64,000 nucleotides of DNA from positions 5,600,982-5,664,981 of the forward strand of contig NC_045134.1 of NCBI RefSeq assembly GCF_007655135.1, read 5' to 3'. The notes beneath the pieces were generated by a model, which did not search any database, was not told the origin of the DNA, and saw nothing but the letters and a program-made list of their open reading frames with translations. The translations under genes and the position numbers were made by a program. Shown here piece after piece: positions 24,222 through 35,718 of the stretch (position 1 is the first letter of the stretch; each line of letters starts with the position of its first letter). This DNA is from Punica granatum. Its lineage: Eukaryota; Streptophyta; Magnoliopsida; Myrtales; Lythraceae.

Positions 24222-25275
24222 AGGGCATGTTTGGTTTGCAGGAAATGGTAGGAAACAGAATACCTATTCCGTATGGAATACTCATTCCGATATTTGGTTC
24301 ATGAGAATGCGGAATAGCTATTCCGGGTCGAAATAGGAATCTGGCTTTCATGGGGAATAGGTGTGTCTCCCTTGAATGTTCGCAATAGCTATTGTCCATC
24401 TTGAAAAAGGTGTGCAAATTCGAAAATGCTCACGTTTCTTTATTTATTACAATCTCATGCCATCCATTTCTCCTGCTTCCCCCGACCGTTCAGCAGAGCA
24501 AACTCGAAGTTGGAAGTGCTCGATCCCTCCTCTGGTTTCAATTCCTCCCTCGACATCTTGAAGCTCGCTTTTCACCCTCATTCCCCGCTTGAAGCTCGTT
24601 CCCTTCGCTCTACCGAAGTTTGAAGCTCGCTCGCTATCTCATTCTCCGTTCTAATTAGGTTTGTCTCGCCACTGCCCCCGAACCCTAGAGTCGTTGAAGC
24701 CTTTGCGAAGACACTGCCAAAGGTGAAGCTACCTCTCTCGCTTTGATCGAATTGCCAACGGCCGACGATTTGATCGGGGCAGAGAAGCTCAGCTAGGGCT
24801 CTTAGTGGTCGTTCTTGGGCGAGCTTGCTAGAGGAGTGACAAGTGTGAAGTTGGAGAAGAGGTTCTCGTCGAGTCGCTCCGAAGAGGAAGTCGTTGTCGA
24901 GGGAGCAGGTGGAGGTGGAGGTGACAGGTCGATGGGCTGGGGCTAGGGAGCAGGAGGTCGACCTTGACCCCATTCGCGAATGATCTGGGAGGCAAGGGAG
25001 TCATGTACTGTTCGTCTTCTTCATATTGGATAAGATGAACAATGTATTTTTTTGTAATTTTATTTAATATAATATTTTAATATATTTTAAAAGAGAGGTA
25101 TTTATGTCTTTTTATCTTGTTTACATTGTATTCCCGGTTTTTCACCATTTTTCTATTCCGTCCAATCAAACAAAATAAATTTCATCAGAATATCTATTAT
25201 ATTCCATGTCAATTCTAATCCATGCCTATTTTATTCTCTATCAATTTCGTTCAAGCGATCCAAACGCAGCCTTAG
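24222..25275. mobile_element. TIR element of about 1.05 kb with gene-like interior
   Basis: It begins AGGGCATGTTTGGTTTGCAG and ends GCGATCCAAACGCAGCCTTA, related to the small TIR elements of this window. Sub-terminal blocks (GGAATACTCATTCC, GAATAGCTATTCC and, at the other end, AATTCTAATCCATGCCTATT) are arranged head to head. The interior, 24470-24990, is much richer in G+C, with CT-rich sequence and repeated GAAGCTCG, like a leader or exon of a host gene. Transposition of a captured gene piece is inferred. Confidence 0.55.
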
Positions 25276-25539
25276 TTTTTGCAAAAAATGACGATAACAA
25301 TTATCAAACACGTGACTGTGGTCTGATGGCAAAATAACTTCCTAGTTGCGAATTTTATTTGTAGGGGTTTGAAATAGGGTGGGCCTAGTGACATCGGAAT
25401 GAGATTAGTTTCATCTCATCAAGTTGAAAATACTCATAATTTTATCGAAAAAAAAGATAATAAGTAATAGATATGAATTATTATCCCATTGGGGCTCAAA
25501 CATCCAAACCTTTCATAAACCTTATTTTTTTCGGCGTAA

Positions 25540-25845
25540 ACTCGGAAGCCCAATTAGGGCCCCACTAATCTTGTTTAGCTGGATCGGCCCATTAAGGAAT
25601 AATACTGCATTTGGTTTATAAGTAATATTTTAAAATCAGTTTTTGATTTTGAAAAAGAGTGGTATAAACGAGGCTCACCCTTTGATTTTGTATGAATTAT
25701 TTTGTTTTATTGTTGGTAAAATTAAGTTAAAGTAATATTTTAAAATTCAACTCTGACTCCAAACAGAGTATAAATCTCTCTCAGCATGAATTTTTTAAAC
25801 TCATAAGGACTCGAACCGGAACCTTATTTTTATTACTATTATTTC
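25540..25845 (-). mobile_element. SINE-like relic split by a MITE
   Basis: Read on the minus strand, GGTTCGAGTCCTTATGAGT (25800-25818) resembles a tRNA-type B box. Plus-strand 25535-25600 (CTCGGAAGCCCAATTAGGG, GGATCGGCCCATTAAGGA) matches the relic at 55930-56105 in order. The match is broken exactly where the 25601-25772 element sits. Confidence 0.45.
25601..25772. mobile_element. Small TIR element nested in a SINE-like relic
   Basis: It begins ACTGCATTTGGTTTATAAG and ends AACTCTGACTCCAAACAGAG. The interior block ATTTTGTATGAATTATTTTG matches the 14491-14735 element. The flanking sequence continues across it in another copy of the SINE-like relic. Confidence 0.6.
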
Positions 25846-25899
25846 TTATTTTTAATTTTTTTTTTCGGTGGAGTTTCACAAACCTTATTATTCACGAAA

Positions 25900-26689
25900 G
25901 AGGGATTTCGTGTCCTCCCAGAGCCCCGCCTGGAGTTGGACTATCGACTCGGTCGGACCCGTTTATGCTTTTCGCCCTCTCAATTCACTCAGACCCAACT
26001 CGCTCGCGCGCTCACTCTGCGTCTCCCTCTCCCTCTCCCTCTCCCTCCGTCCCCTCGCTCCCTCTCTCCCTGGTAGGTAATTTCATTTCATTCCTTCACA
26101 AAACCCTTCCTTTTCCCCTCTAATTCTGCATTTGGGAGTTGGTTACCCCTCGAAAGGGGCCCAAATTCACGTTAGTTTGATTATTTGTTCGTTGGATGCT
26201 TCGAATCGGATAGATTCTGCCACGGCAGGGAGCTGCGTATTTGGTGAGATGGCATTGCTCCTGCGTTTCCATCTTCCCTTTGCTGAAATAGCGGTTATCT
26301 ATCAATCTAACCTAGGAAGGAGCTATTTTTCCTCCTGTTTTGATCTTCTCTTTGTCGAGACTGCATTACCCAGCAGGTGTCTGAGGCTTATCCTGAAAGG
26401 GATGTCTAAAATTCCGAAACTTGAGTAGGAAAAAGGTTTACACTGCAAATATTTACTTGAATCTGGGAAAAAAAATTGCTGGGTCAGGTCTGATACTACT
26501 CGTAATGCTTGCTTTAGATGGCTCTGCTAAGTTTTGTAGCTTGGTGTTGGATTGGGGTGTTGAAGAACTACTGCAGACAATGAGCTAATACTGGGTCTGG
26601 GGCTCCTAGGCATTGGAGATTTTTGCCAGCCTTCCAGTGAGTTGCTGAATGATGTTTCCTTTGTTGCAGGTCAGATGAACTGAAGAAAA
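25900..26689 (+). other. 5' leader and leader intron of the FRS gene
   Basis: A CT-rich leader with CTCCCT repeats (26020-26070) ends at a donor near 26073 (CCTG then GTAGGTAA). An acceptor, TTTGTTGCAG, lies at 26669, placing the start codon at 26690 in the next exon. Upstream ATGs within the intron would be removed by splicing. Confidence 0.5.
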
Positions 26690-29600
26690 ATGGAGAAGGG
26701 TAAAGAGACAACTAACGAAGAAGGTAAAAGAGCCCTCGTTTTGCTTTTTCATGATTATCAATCTGGGTATCCGGCGAGATGAAGAAAAAGTTGCTTTGTG
26801 CGTAATTTTCTTCCTTATTCGTTCGCTTGCAGAATCTGATTTGTTGCATATTTTTTGAAATGCTTCCTCATTTTGCAGAGCGCCCAGTGGAAGTGGATGA
26901 AGGGGAACTAACCAACATTGAGTTGAGCGCTTCAACGGTCTCTCGGGGACTGATTGATGACTTTGCCAATGACAATCTATTAGGAAAAATTGTACGTAGC
27001 GAGGAAGAGGCATACACGTTGTACAATGAGTATGCATATGAGAAAGGATTTAGTATTCGGAAGGCTAAGTCCAGATACTATGAGGGGACAAGACTTATTC
27101 GCCAGAAGGAATATGTTTGTTCGAAGGAGGGTTTCAAAGAAGACCCCACCCCTTCTGAGACCCCAAGCTACAACAGATTGGATGTTAGGACCGGCTGTAA
27201 GGCAATGATACGTTTCACCGTGAAAGATGATGAGTGGAAGGTCACTCATTTCATCGCGGAACATAACCATGAATTGGCAAGTACAGAAGAGAGGCACCTG
27301 TTAAGGTCCGCAAGGAATTTTAGGAGGCCGAAACCTCGTTTATTGAATTCTGTGGAGACACTAACTTTGACCACCGAAAATACTGGCTTTGTCCAGCGGG
27401 ATCAGAATCCTGCGAGCGAGCAAAATCTCGTGTTTATAGAGGGGGGAGATGCTCAAAGCTTGTGTCAATGGTTCAAGAAGAAGAAGAATGGTGATATCAT
27501 GTTTTTCCATGATGTACAGTTAGACCAGGAAGGCCGGGTGACCAACTTCTTCTGGTGTGATGGTAGGTCTCGGATTGATTACGGGTATTTTGGAGATGTG
27601 GTCGTCTTTGATACTACCTATCGTATAAACAAATACAATCTGATATGTGCTCCGTTCTTCGGAATCAATCATCACCGGGCAAAAGTGATGTTCGGGTGTG
27701 CGTTCTTGTTGGACGAGACAAGCACATCTTTTATCTGGCTCTTTAAATCTTTTCTAGAGTCAATGGGGAACAAAGCTCCAAGAACAATAGTCACCTATCA
27801 GGATGATGCAGCGTTAATTCAGGCAGTTGAAGAGGTACCTCTTTTTATGAACATCAACCATTTAAGGTTCCATCTGTTGCAAATTGACTTTTTCTTCAGA
27901 ATATAAGAAAATAACGTCATAGGGAGTATGATATTTTCTTATATTTTCATCATGTAGTTTGAAAATCACCTGAAAATATTTTCTTTGTGTTTTGGTAGAT
28001 TATGGAAAAGTTTTTTTCAGAAAATTGTATAGATAATTTTGTATTCTCCTGATACATGAGGTTTTCAGTTGAGTAGAGAGAGCCTCAGAAGACTTTTTCT
28101 TGGGCATGACATGTGTTATACAAGCGACCTTAATTTGATATGAGTTTCTGGAGGTACTTTGACATGCCTGATGAATTGTCCAGGTTTTTCCAGATACTAG
28201 CCATATAATTTGCCCGTGGCATATTGTGAAGAAAGCTTCGTCACATTTGGCTGGCCTCTATTCAAATCCAGCTTTTGCCCAACTGTTCCGCAAATGTGTG
28301 CAACAGTGCAACATGGAGTCTGAGTTTGAAGAAACATGGCAAAGAATGGTGGAGGAGTATGACTGCAAGAATCACTCTTGGCTTAAAACCATATACAGGT
28401 ATCGTCAGAAATGGAGCACGGCTTTCTCAAGCAACTCGTTCTCCTGTGGTGTCATCTCATCCCAGAGGAACGAGTGCGTGGATATTTTTGGTGGAATCTC
28501 CAGCAGCAAGATTACGTGCCTCACAAGGTTTGCCATTGAGGTTGACGAGCTAGTTGCTCGCTGGCGTGACTCGGAGTTAAAATCGAACTTTAGATGCAAG
28601 CAAGGGGCCCCTCCCCTTGTCATCAAGAAGAGCAGTATTTGTCATCAGGCAGCCCAGATTTATACCCACAAGATCTTCGAGCTGTTTGAGCAGGAGTATT
28701 TGGAAGGAGTGGGTGCGCTGAGGTGTACTGAGCTTAGCTCAAGCGGAACCTTGTGCACTTATCGGATGGTTGGCGACATGGATGATCAGAAGGAGCATAT
28801 CGTGCAGTTTGACTCCTCTGCTTTGAATATTTCGTGTTCCTGCAAGAAGTTCGAGTGCATGGGTATCCTCTGTTCTCATTGCTTGAGTTGTCTCCACATG
28901 AAGAATGTGAATGCTATTCCTCATCAATATATTCTAAAACGGTGGACGAAAAGTGCCAGAGATCGAGCTCCTAGTCACGATCTAATGGACACAAATAGGA
29001 GGGAGACTGAGGTCGAGTACCACACCGAAATGATGCGGTGGGCTTATGATATGATCACGAGAAGCCAGAAGAGTCCAATTACAAGAGTCTTGTTGAGGGA
29101 TAGCTTCCGCCAAATAGATCAAGAGCTTAAGAGAGTGGAGGCAGATTTGGAATTGAATGTCGCGAATAATGCCCAAGCGAGTGGCAATTCTGGGAAGCGT
29201 AAGAAAAATGCAAGCAATGAATCCTTAAAATCCAGTAAGCATCATGGTTTAGTGAAGATATTTCTTTTTCTCTTTTTAAATTTTCTGAACAGGGAATACA
29301 TGAAAAAGAGTCCATGTCGAAATGATTGTTTTGCTCTGTCATGTGAAGAACGCAAAATGAGGAAAATGTTTTCTAGCTAGCTACTCAGGAAGCAAACAAA
29401 TGGCGCACTTCACTGAAATAGAGAGGAAAAGAAAAAAAGAAAAAAGAAAAGGAAGCAAACAAGCTTGAAGTTAGTGCCTAATGCAATAGATGACTTATCA
29501 TTAAGTTGTTTTGTTCAATGCAGGAAAAATCAATGACCGAGCAGTGGACAACTCCGTGCAAGCCAATGCTCATGCTAACATCCCGTTTGATATTGTTAAC

Positions 29601-30207
29601 TTAAATCAAGTATGCTGGCAGAGTCAAGATTTTATGCAATTAAAGGTTGTTATTTGGCTGATTATTTGATTACAAATTTATACTAAGTTGATTCAATTTA
29701 TTTTTCTGATAGGGATCAATTGATTTGAGTACAGCACCATTCTACCCTTTCTCCCCGCAGTATCTCCAACATGCCCATTTCGCTGCTCAGGTACGAGTCG
29801 TAGAACTCTGCTGTGTCGATGTGTTTGCTATTGGAAAATATTTTAGACTTCATTTCTCAGGTGGGAAAAAAAATTTGTTGATTTCCTTTTTGGCTTTAAG
29901 AAGATTGACTAAGTTCTCTGGTTGAAGAAAATGTCTAACTAGCATATGACGCCTCGTCTGCAAGTTTCTTAGCAAGTCAGATAGAAAGATTTGTTTCAAG
30001 TTTCCTAGCAAGTCAGATAGAAAGATTTGTTTCCATAGCATCGCAATCCCTTTTAAGATGTATGGTGTGATTTAGTGACTGAGACCAAGTGTTATTAGAC
30101 GTTGGAACCAATAATATCAATTATCAGTGGCTTACTTTGTGTGGTCTCCTCTCATATTTGCTTAGTATATTTTACAGGAAGCCGAGCAATTTCAACGCAA
30201 TAATTGA
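26690..30207 (+). CDS. FAR1/FHY3-related (FRS) transcription factor, domesticated MULE transposase
   Basis: Six exons, 26690-26723, 26879-27834, 28184-29234, 29524-29609, 29713-29790 and 30178-30207, join in frame to 744 aa. The first exon supplies only MEKGKETTNEE. Residues about 52-145 are the FAR1 DNA-binding domain, a WRKY/GCM1-type zinc finger (YNEYAYEKGFSIRK, GCKAMIRF, HNHEL). About 225-350 are the MULE transposase-like core (FGDVVVFDTTYRINKY, VFPDTSHIICPWHIVKK). A SWIM zinc finger follows with C548-x-C550-x9-C560-x-H562. In the core, the usual TDQD segment reads TYQDDA, so one acidic residue expected in active transposases is a tyrosine, as fits a regulatory protein. FAR1/FHY3 relatives act in the nucleus in light signalling and other transcription programmes. 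Which FRS this is cannot be told. The short last exons are the least certain part. Confidence 0.88.
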
Positions 30208-31640
30208 CCACACATATCTCTCACTGTAACTTGGGCCGATTGGAGAGAGATGTTTATAAGGCTATTGCAAGTGGAATTTCTGGCAGTCCTTTCTGCCGGC
30301 TTCTGAAAATACTGGTTTCGAGCTGTTCAGTTTGGGAAAGGGAAGGGAACTCTTTTTACTTATAGCAGGGGGTAAAGTGTAGTGAAGCTGCTACTGATGT
30401 GCAAGTGCAGATAGTTTTTTAAGTTTTTCAGATTGGTGGTTGTTAAGATGTGTAGTGTAAATTAATTATCTTCGTTTTTCTATATATATATATATAGCTG
30501 AAGAAGAAATGGTAGGAGTGTTAGCTCTTAAGAATGCGCTGATAATGAAATTTTGTCCGATTTTGAAATTATTTTTACAAGTTTTCCTGATTTCACATAA
30601 ATGATATTAAGAATGCGGATGTGATTCTCCTGTTTGGTTCAGGCTGTTAGCCGGAATAGTTTTCTGGAAGATGAATGTGAAACACGGCAAATGTTGTGCT
30701 CAGTGAGGAACAATGATCCCGCGTCCTACTAGAAGGAAGACGGCAGTCTATGTGTCTATGGTTTGATTAGAACAATGATCTTTTCACTTATATGGGTTAT
30801 GTCGTCCATAGTTAACGCGCTGTGCCTGTAATGTGTTATTAAGTACGCGGAGCCAATCAATCAGAAGGAAACAAGAAATGTTAGGCAGAAAGAAAGCACA
30901 CTTCGAAGCTGATTAACTTCCTCGTGTCCAGCGAATAAACGGGCCAGGAATAGACACAGCGTGTTCGAGATGAAACCTTATGCTTTGCTTGGATGAGGGA
31001 ATCGACTGGATCAGGACTTTTGAGAACTCTTATACACAAAGTAGACGGGAAGTTTGGTTCCATAGAGGAGCAAGCAAGCCGTGGTATTCCCGTGGAGGGC
31101 AACTCAGACTAATAGGAGTGGTCTGAGATGAATATTCCGCAGTGATTTGCGAACTGATCGGGTCATGTGTTTACTTACTTCTACAGTTAAGCTCATCCGA
31201 ATTCAAACAGAATGGATAAAACAATGAGGATTTTTCAGGTCTAATCTCAGCAGAACTAAGCCCAAATTTAGATGAGGATAGATAGATGTTTATAACTTGG
31301 GCCGATTGGAGAGAGATGTTTAGAAGGCGAAGCGCTGGCCACGAAGAGAGAGCACGGAAAGTACGACTCGAAGGAGGGCCTCAGGGAGGATTCTGGTAGG
31401 AGATAAGGAGCAGGCGTTCATGGCAGGAGATTCGAAGGGGCAGCGTGCTCGAAGAGGCGATTTGTGTCTTTGCATTTTAGCGGGCAGTGTGGAATTTGTG
31501 TCCGGAAAGACAGTGAGAGACGTCGAGGAGGGAAGGGTGTAATTGAGCACAAGCTCGTTTTCTCTTTTTCCTCTTTTTATGGACGTAGAAGAATAACAAT
31601 TTGGAGAATAGTACAAAGGTAACTAGAAACTCTCCTTCCC
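30208..31640. other. FRS 3' region and unassigned DNA with a 36-base repeat
   Basis: 30227-30262 and 31293-31328 are the same 36 bases with one mismatch (TAACTTGGGCCGATTGGAGA is their first part). The first copy begins 20 bases after the FRS stop. Short ORFs on the minus strand (30881-31102, 31320-31616) show no known domain. Confidence 0.5.
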
Positions 31641-32028
31641 ATTAAATATTTTTGTTTACATGGCTAAGAAAGATTAAAATCATATTGACATACCTGAATT
31701 TATTTGTTTTTCATTTACTTATATTTTTTAATGTATAATATTACAGATTTTGAGGTGCTATAATGATTTATCACATGATTAAAAAATTGAGACTTGAGAA
31801 TGACACAGACAATTATAATGAGTTTGACAAGATTGTGTGGGATGCTATGAACACAATGACTAATGAAGTCGTCAGTATCGACATGATTTTCCTTGATGAA
31901 CATATATGTTTTGTCATTTTTTACTAACTATATTATTTTAAAATACAAAACTTGATTATTTATTTAATTATTATTATTTCTAATGAAATCAGGGTTCTTT
32001 AATTTATGCAAACATAAGAAAATCTTAA

Positions 32029-32500
32029 ATCAATTTGTTTAGATTGTCACTTCGTGAAGGGGGTTTATATACCGTCAAGAATTTCAAAATAATTACAGCA
32101 TCATCGAGGAACCGCCCAGTAAATGTTGATACAGTCTTAGTTTGTTTTACTTACACTATATCTTATATATTTTTTCTCTATACATATGTTATTGGTAAGT
32201 TTTGCGCTATTGAAGAAGTCGAAAAAGTTAATACAACAATTGGCCTTGCTCACAAAATGATATCGAGCTACTCCTTCACCGGTTTTATTTTACTTAATTA
32301 TTGTTTATTTAATTGATGAATGATTTATATTCATGATATGACTAATACAAATTCATAAAATTAATATTTTAGGGATGAAAAGATAAAAGTGGCACTATGG
32401 GGCCCATGACTAAACAGATTGAAGAAATTTTCTCGCATGAGGACTAGGAACATTCCATCATCATTATTAACAATCATGAAGGAATTTCGAAGTAAGATGA
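32029..32500 (+). pseudogene. Decayed RPA70 / DUF223-like OB-fold sequence
   Basis: The stretch reads LREGGLYTVKNFKI followed by RNRPVNVDT, then in another frame RDEKIKVALWGP and later TIMKEFRSK. This is the order of an OB fold in plant replication protein A 70-kDa-like proteins (EG-Y-I-NFKV, RPV, then I-V-LWG, then VKEF). The frame is interrupted and the domain incomplete, so it is a relic. RPA-like genes of this sort are often carried by plant Helitrons, but no Helitron ends were identified here. Confidence 0.5.
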
Positions 32501-32524
32501 AATTAATTTGAATAAATATTAAGA

Positions 32525-32860
32525 TGGCGTTTGGTAATCAAGTGGAATTTAATTTCACTCAACTCCAAATATTTATATATATTTAAGTAATGTTGTAATA
32601 ATGGTTAAAAAAATGTGTGAGAATTTATTATTAAATTGAGGAAGACAATAAAAAAGTAATGATTGTGTTGTTAAATCGAGGAGAAATTAATGAATAGTTA
32701 AGAGAATTTAGTGTTAAAAATTAATTGTAATAATAGTTAAGAAAAAGTACGTGAGAGAATTTATTATTATATTAAAAAAGATAAAAAAGTAATGATTACG
32801 TTATTAAATTAAATAAAAAATAAAGTGAAGTAAATTATACTCCATAAATAAACAAAGCTA
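32525..32860. mobile_element. AT-rich TIR element
   Basis: It begins ATGGCGTTTGGTAATCAAG; the right end is degenerate. Interior blocks AGTAATGATTRYGTTRTTAAAT and GAGAATTTATTATTA repeat two or three times and match the 15898-16190 element. Boundaries are approximate. Confidence 0.4.
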
Positions 32861-33169
32861 AATCATTCATATTGTTTCCTCAAAATTACTTCTTCATTTA
32901 CAAAAATTGCAAGACAATACACAGTTTCACATCTACGGCCACCAAATTGTACATCAATGTAGAAATTTTGAAAATTGAGGAACTATTTAAAAGGTAATGT
33001 ACTATCTATGTAATTTGAAATAATATATTCATATGTAACAGAAAAAAATAATATATTCATAATTTTCCGATAATTTGATATGTGATTTCACAATAAAATT
33101 CATAAGCATTTATCCTCTTTTTATTTAATAGCACTGTGAATCATACAATATCCAGAAAATTTGTCTGAC

Positions 33170-33830
33170 TTTTTTTTTGGTAAATAATAGCATTTTATTA
33201 ATAACAAATCTAATTTACATTATACTACCGAGCGCAATACGAGCTTTGTCGCCCACCTGATTGAAAAATCCGGCTTACATGTAGAAAGATGACTGAAAAC
33301 TCATCATTGATAAAAGCGAACAACAAATGCAAAACTGACATGACACAGGCGCACAATGATCCTGCGACTTCCTGACTTAATTGGAGATAAACCAGGGCTG
33401 ACTAATCATGGCTTAATAGGACTGAGTGACCTTGACTACGGACTCTTGAGACCTCAAAGGGAACCGCAACACGAAGTCAAAAATGGCGTTGAGCTACATC
33501 GGTAAGGTGTCGACGATAACAACCCAAGCAACCAAAGATTTTATTCCCAGGAAATGGGGGAGGATCCCGTAATAACATCCATCAGGGGTAGTTGTCGAAA
33601 TGTGTTGAGAAACCACCGATCTATTCTGAATGGAGTTTGAACAACAATGAAGTCTTATTCTGAAACAACAAAGGAAACAATACCACGATAAAATTATACA
33701 CAACTGCTCTTGGGCCATACTGCCTCGATTCAACTCATATCATATCCAACCAATGACACATTAACATGATCTGGGGACTCTCGTGACGAACACATAAATA
33801 ATAGTGTAATGAACACAACAAGGGCGTGTG
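33170..33830 (-). mobile_element. Possible 3' end of a LINE-type retroelement
   Basis: On the minus strand this region ends TTAATAAAATGCTATTATTT followed by an A tract (T8 at 33172-33179 on the plus strand), as LINE 3' ends do. It differs in composition from its AT-rich flanks. No reverse transcriptase is visible. Low certainty. Confidence 0.3.
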
Positions 33831-34718
33831 GCTACGCCGATTAAATTATATCAAAGGAATTGATTGCTAATAATATAATATTATAACATAATTCTTTTCA
33901 TTTTCAGCGAATAATTTTCTATTAATTATTGTTAAGAAAATTATAAATATTGCGTGCATGTTTTCATTTAATTACAAGAATATTTATTACGCCACAGAAA
34001 AGAAAAAATAACTTAAGTTAGTGATAAATTCAAATAAGCTTTATAGTTTTAAGTAATTCAACCCCGGGTCTAATTAATTAAGGTCTCGGGTGTGACTTTC
34101 GTGACAGGGAAAAAAATCATGCTTGGGAGAGTTTAATCATTTAATGGACTGACATCGCTTAACAATTGGACCTAGTGGATGTTCGGATGCGTAATGATTC
34201 ATACCATAAAAATGTCTATATACTTAAAATACATGAATATATAAAAATATAAAGATAAACTTGAAAAAAAGGAGGAAGGGTGGGTGCGGGTGGGAAAATC
34301 CACTGTACTTCTCGTCTCCACTCCTCAATATGAACCTAGAATCATACCGTTATATAATATAATTAACAAAAAAAAGTGACTAGCGGTGAGAAACCCCCTC
34401 CTCCCCTAATTGTTTGACCTAATAGGCCAATAAATTAAAAATATATTTTAAAGAAATGGAAATAAATGGTCCAACTATAACGATCAAATCATTTGACGTA
34501 GCGAACTGAACGAATTATGTATTACATTGTTCGGGCTGAACTAAAAAGACTAAAGAACGAATGAAATTAAAAAAAGAGAAAAAAAATATATTTTTTTTAA
34601 AAAAGTAAGCGGCGAGTAGAGAAACTTCTCAACTCGCCCTCGGTCCCATTATGGGACTTGGAATAATTTTTCTTGTTTAAAAACAGGACCTGCAATCATT
34701 TCTTGTTTAAATTCTTGT

Positions 34719-34766
<48 letters not shown>

Positions 34767-35000
34767 TTACTTACAGTCATTTTCTGTGGCACAGGAAAAA
34801 TGGGAGCTACCAAACAAACAAAAGAAGCAGCGAAAACCCTCCCCAAAAAGGAAAAAAGAAAAGAAAAACCTTAAAAAGAAAAAGAAAAATCGTTCAATCT
34901 GTACATCTCACGGTGAGAAATAGATAGAGAGATGATGGAAAAAAGGAAGAAGGAGGTAGAAAATTCTCCATTTCCATTCACAAAATTTCTGTGAATCTCT
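33831..35000. other. AT-rich upstream region of FAB1
   Basis: No gene seen. Simple repeats: (AAT)n at 34721-34766. The 34300-34660 part has A-rich runs. The distal FAB1 promoter probably lies here. Confidence 0.45.
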
Positions 35001-35001
35001 C

Positions 35002-35041
<40 letters not shown>
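34998..35041. repeat. CT microsatellite in the FAB1 leader or promoter
   Basis: An almost pure (CT)n run. A further (AAT)n lies at 35179-35211 and a (TA)n at 35271-35291, so three microsatellites fall within 300 bp ahead of FAB1. Confidence 0.85.
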
Positions 35042-35045
<4 letters not shown>

Positions 35046-35178
35046 CAATATCCGTCTCCATCGGTCTCTTGCTTTAGCAGAGAAGGAAGCAAGGAAAGGA
35101 GCAGGTAGATTCATCCACCTGTGCGTGCAATTATCTCTGTCACGATAAATTCGGCCACCACCTCTGCTTCAGCAAACA

Positions 35179-35211
<33 letters not shown>

Positions 35212-35544
35212 TCATTATTATATATAACTATACATATACCCACACCTGTATATTATATACAGTATCCGTTTATATATATATATATATATATGTGCGTGTA
35301 AATGAGAAATTGAGGGATAATCTTTTATTATAAAATTGGGTTGGATATTGTGTTGAGTTGCGGTGGAGATTTTGCTTCGGCTGGCGGTTACGGCTTCCCT
35401 GTTTGATCAAGTATATTAGGGTTTCTGGTGCTGAATTGTTGCTGCTTTCTCTGTTTGAGGCTGTGATTGGGTGTTCTTGCTGGGGAGTTAGAAGCTGAGG
35501 CTGCTCAATTTTTCCGGGTTCGAGCTCTATCTGCGTATTTGCAG

Positions 35545-35630
35545 GTATTCATGGATCTGTGTTATCCCTTCTTCATGCAGGGGTAGCTTGAAGTGGTTAA
35601 AGTTGGTTGCTTTTTGGGGTTTTGATGCAG
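35545..35630 (+). other. Short leader intron of FAB1
   Basis: The donor is TTTGCAG then GTATTC at 35545; the acceptor is TTTTGATGCAG ending at 35630. Removing this 86-base segment also removes an upstream ATG at about 35550. Predicted from splice-site sequence alone. Confidence 0.5.
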
Positions 35631-35718
35631 ATTCGGATTGGTTCTGTGATTGTGGGATCTTGTGTGGGATTGGCAAATGAGAAGACTATAATGAGGGGGC
35701 TTGGCTGGGAGGTTGTCG

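Noticed and set aside
26827..26878. FRS start within the sequence just before exon 2
   Set aside because: That stretch ends in TTTTGCAG, a good acceptor, and the 26690 exon joins in frame to give a normal start.
31320..31616. 98-codon minus-strand frame
   Set aside because: No recognisable family; adjacent to a repeated 36-base motif, so likely non-coding.
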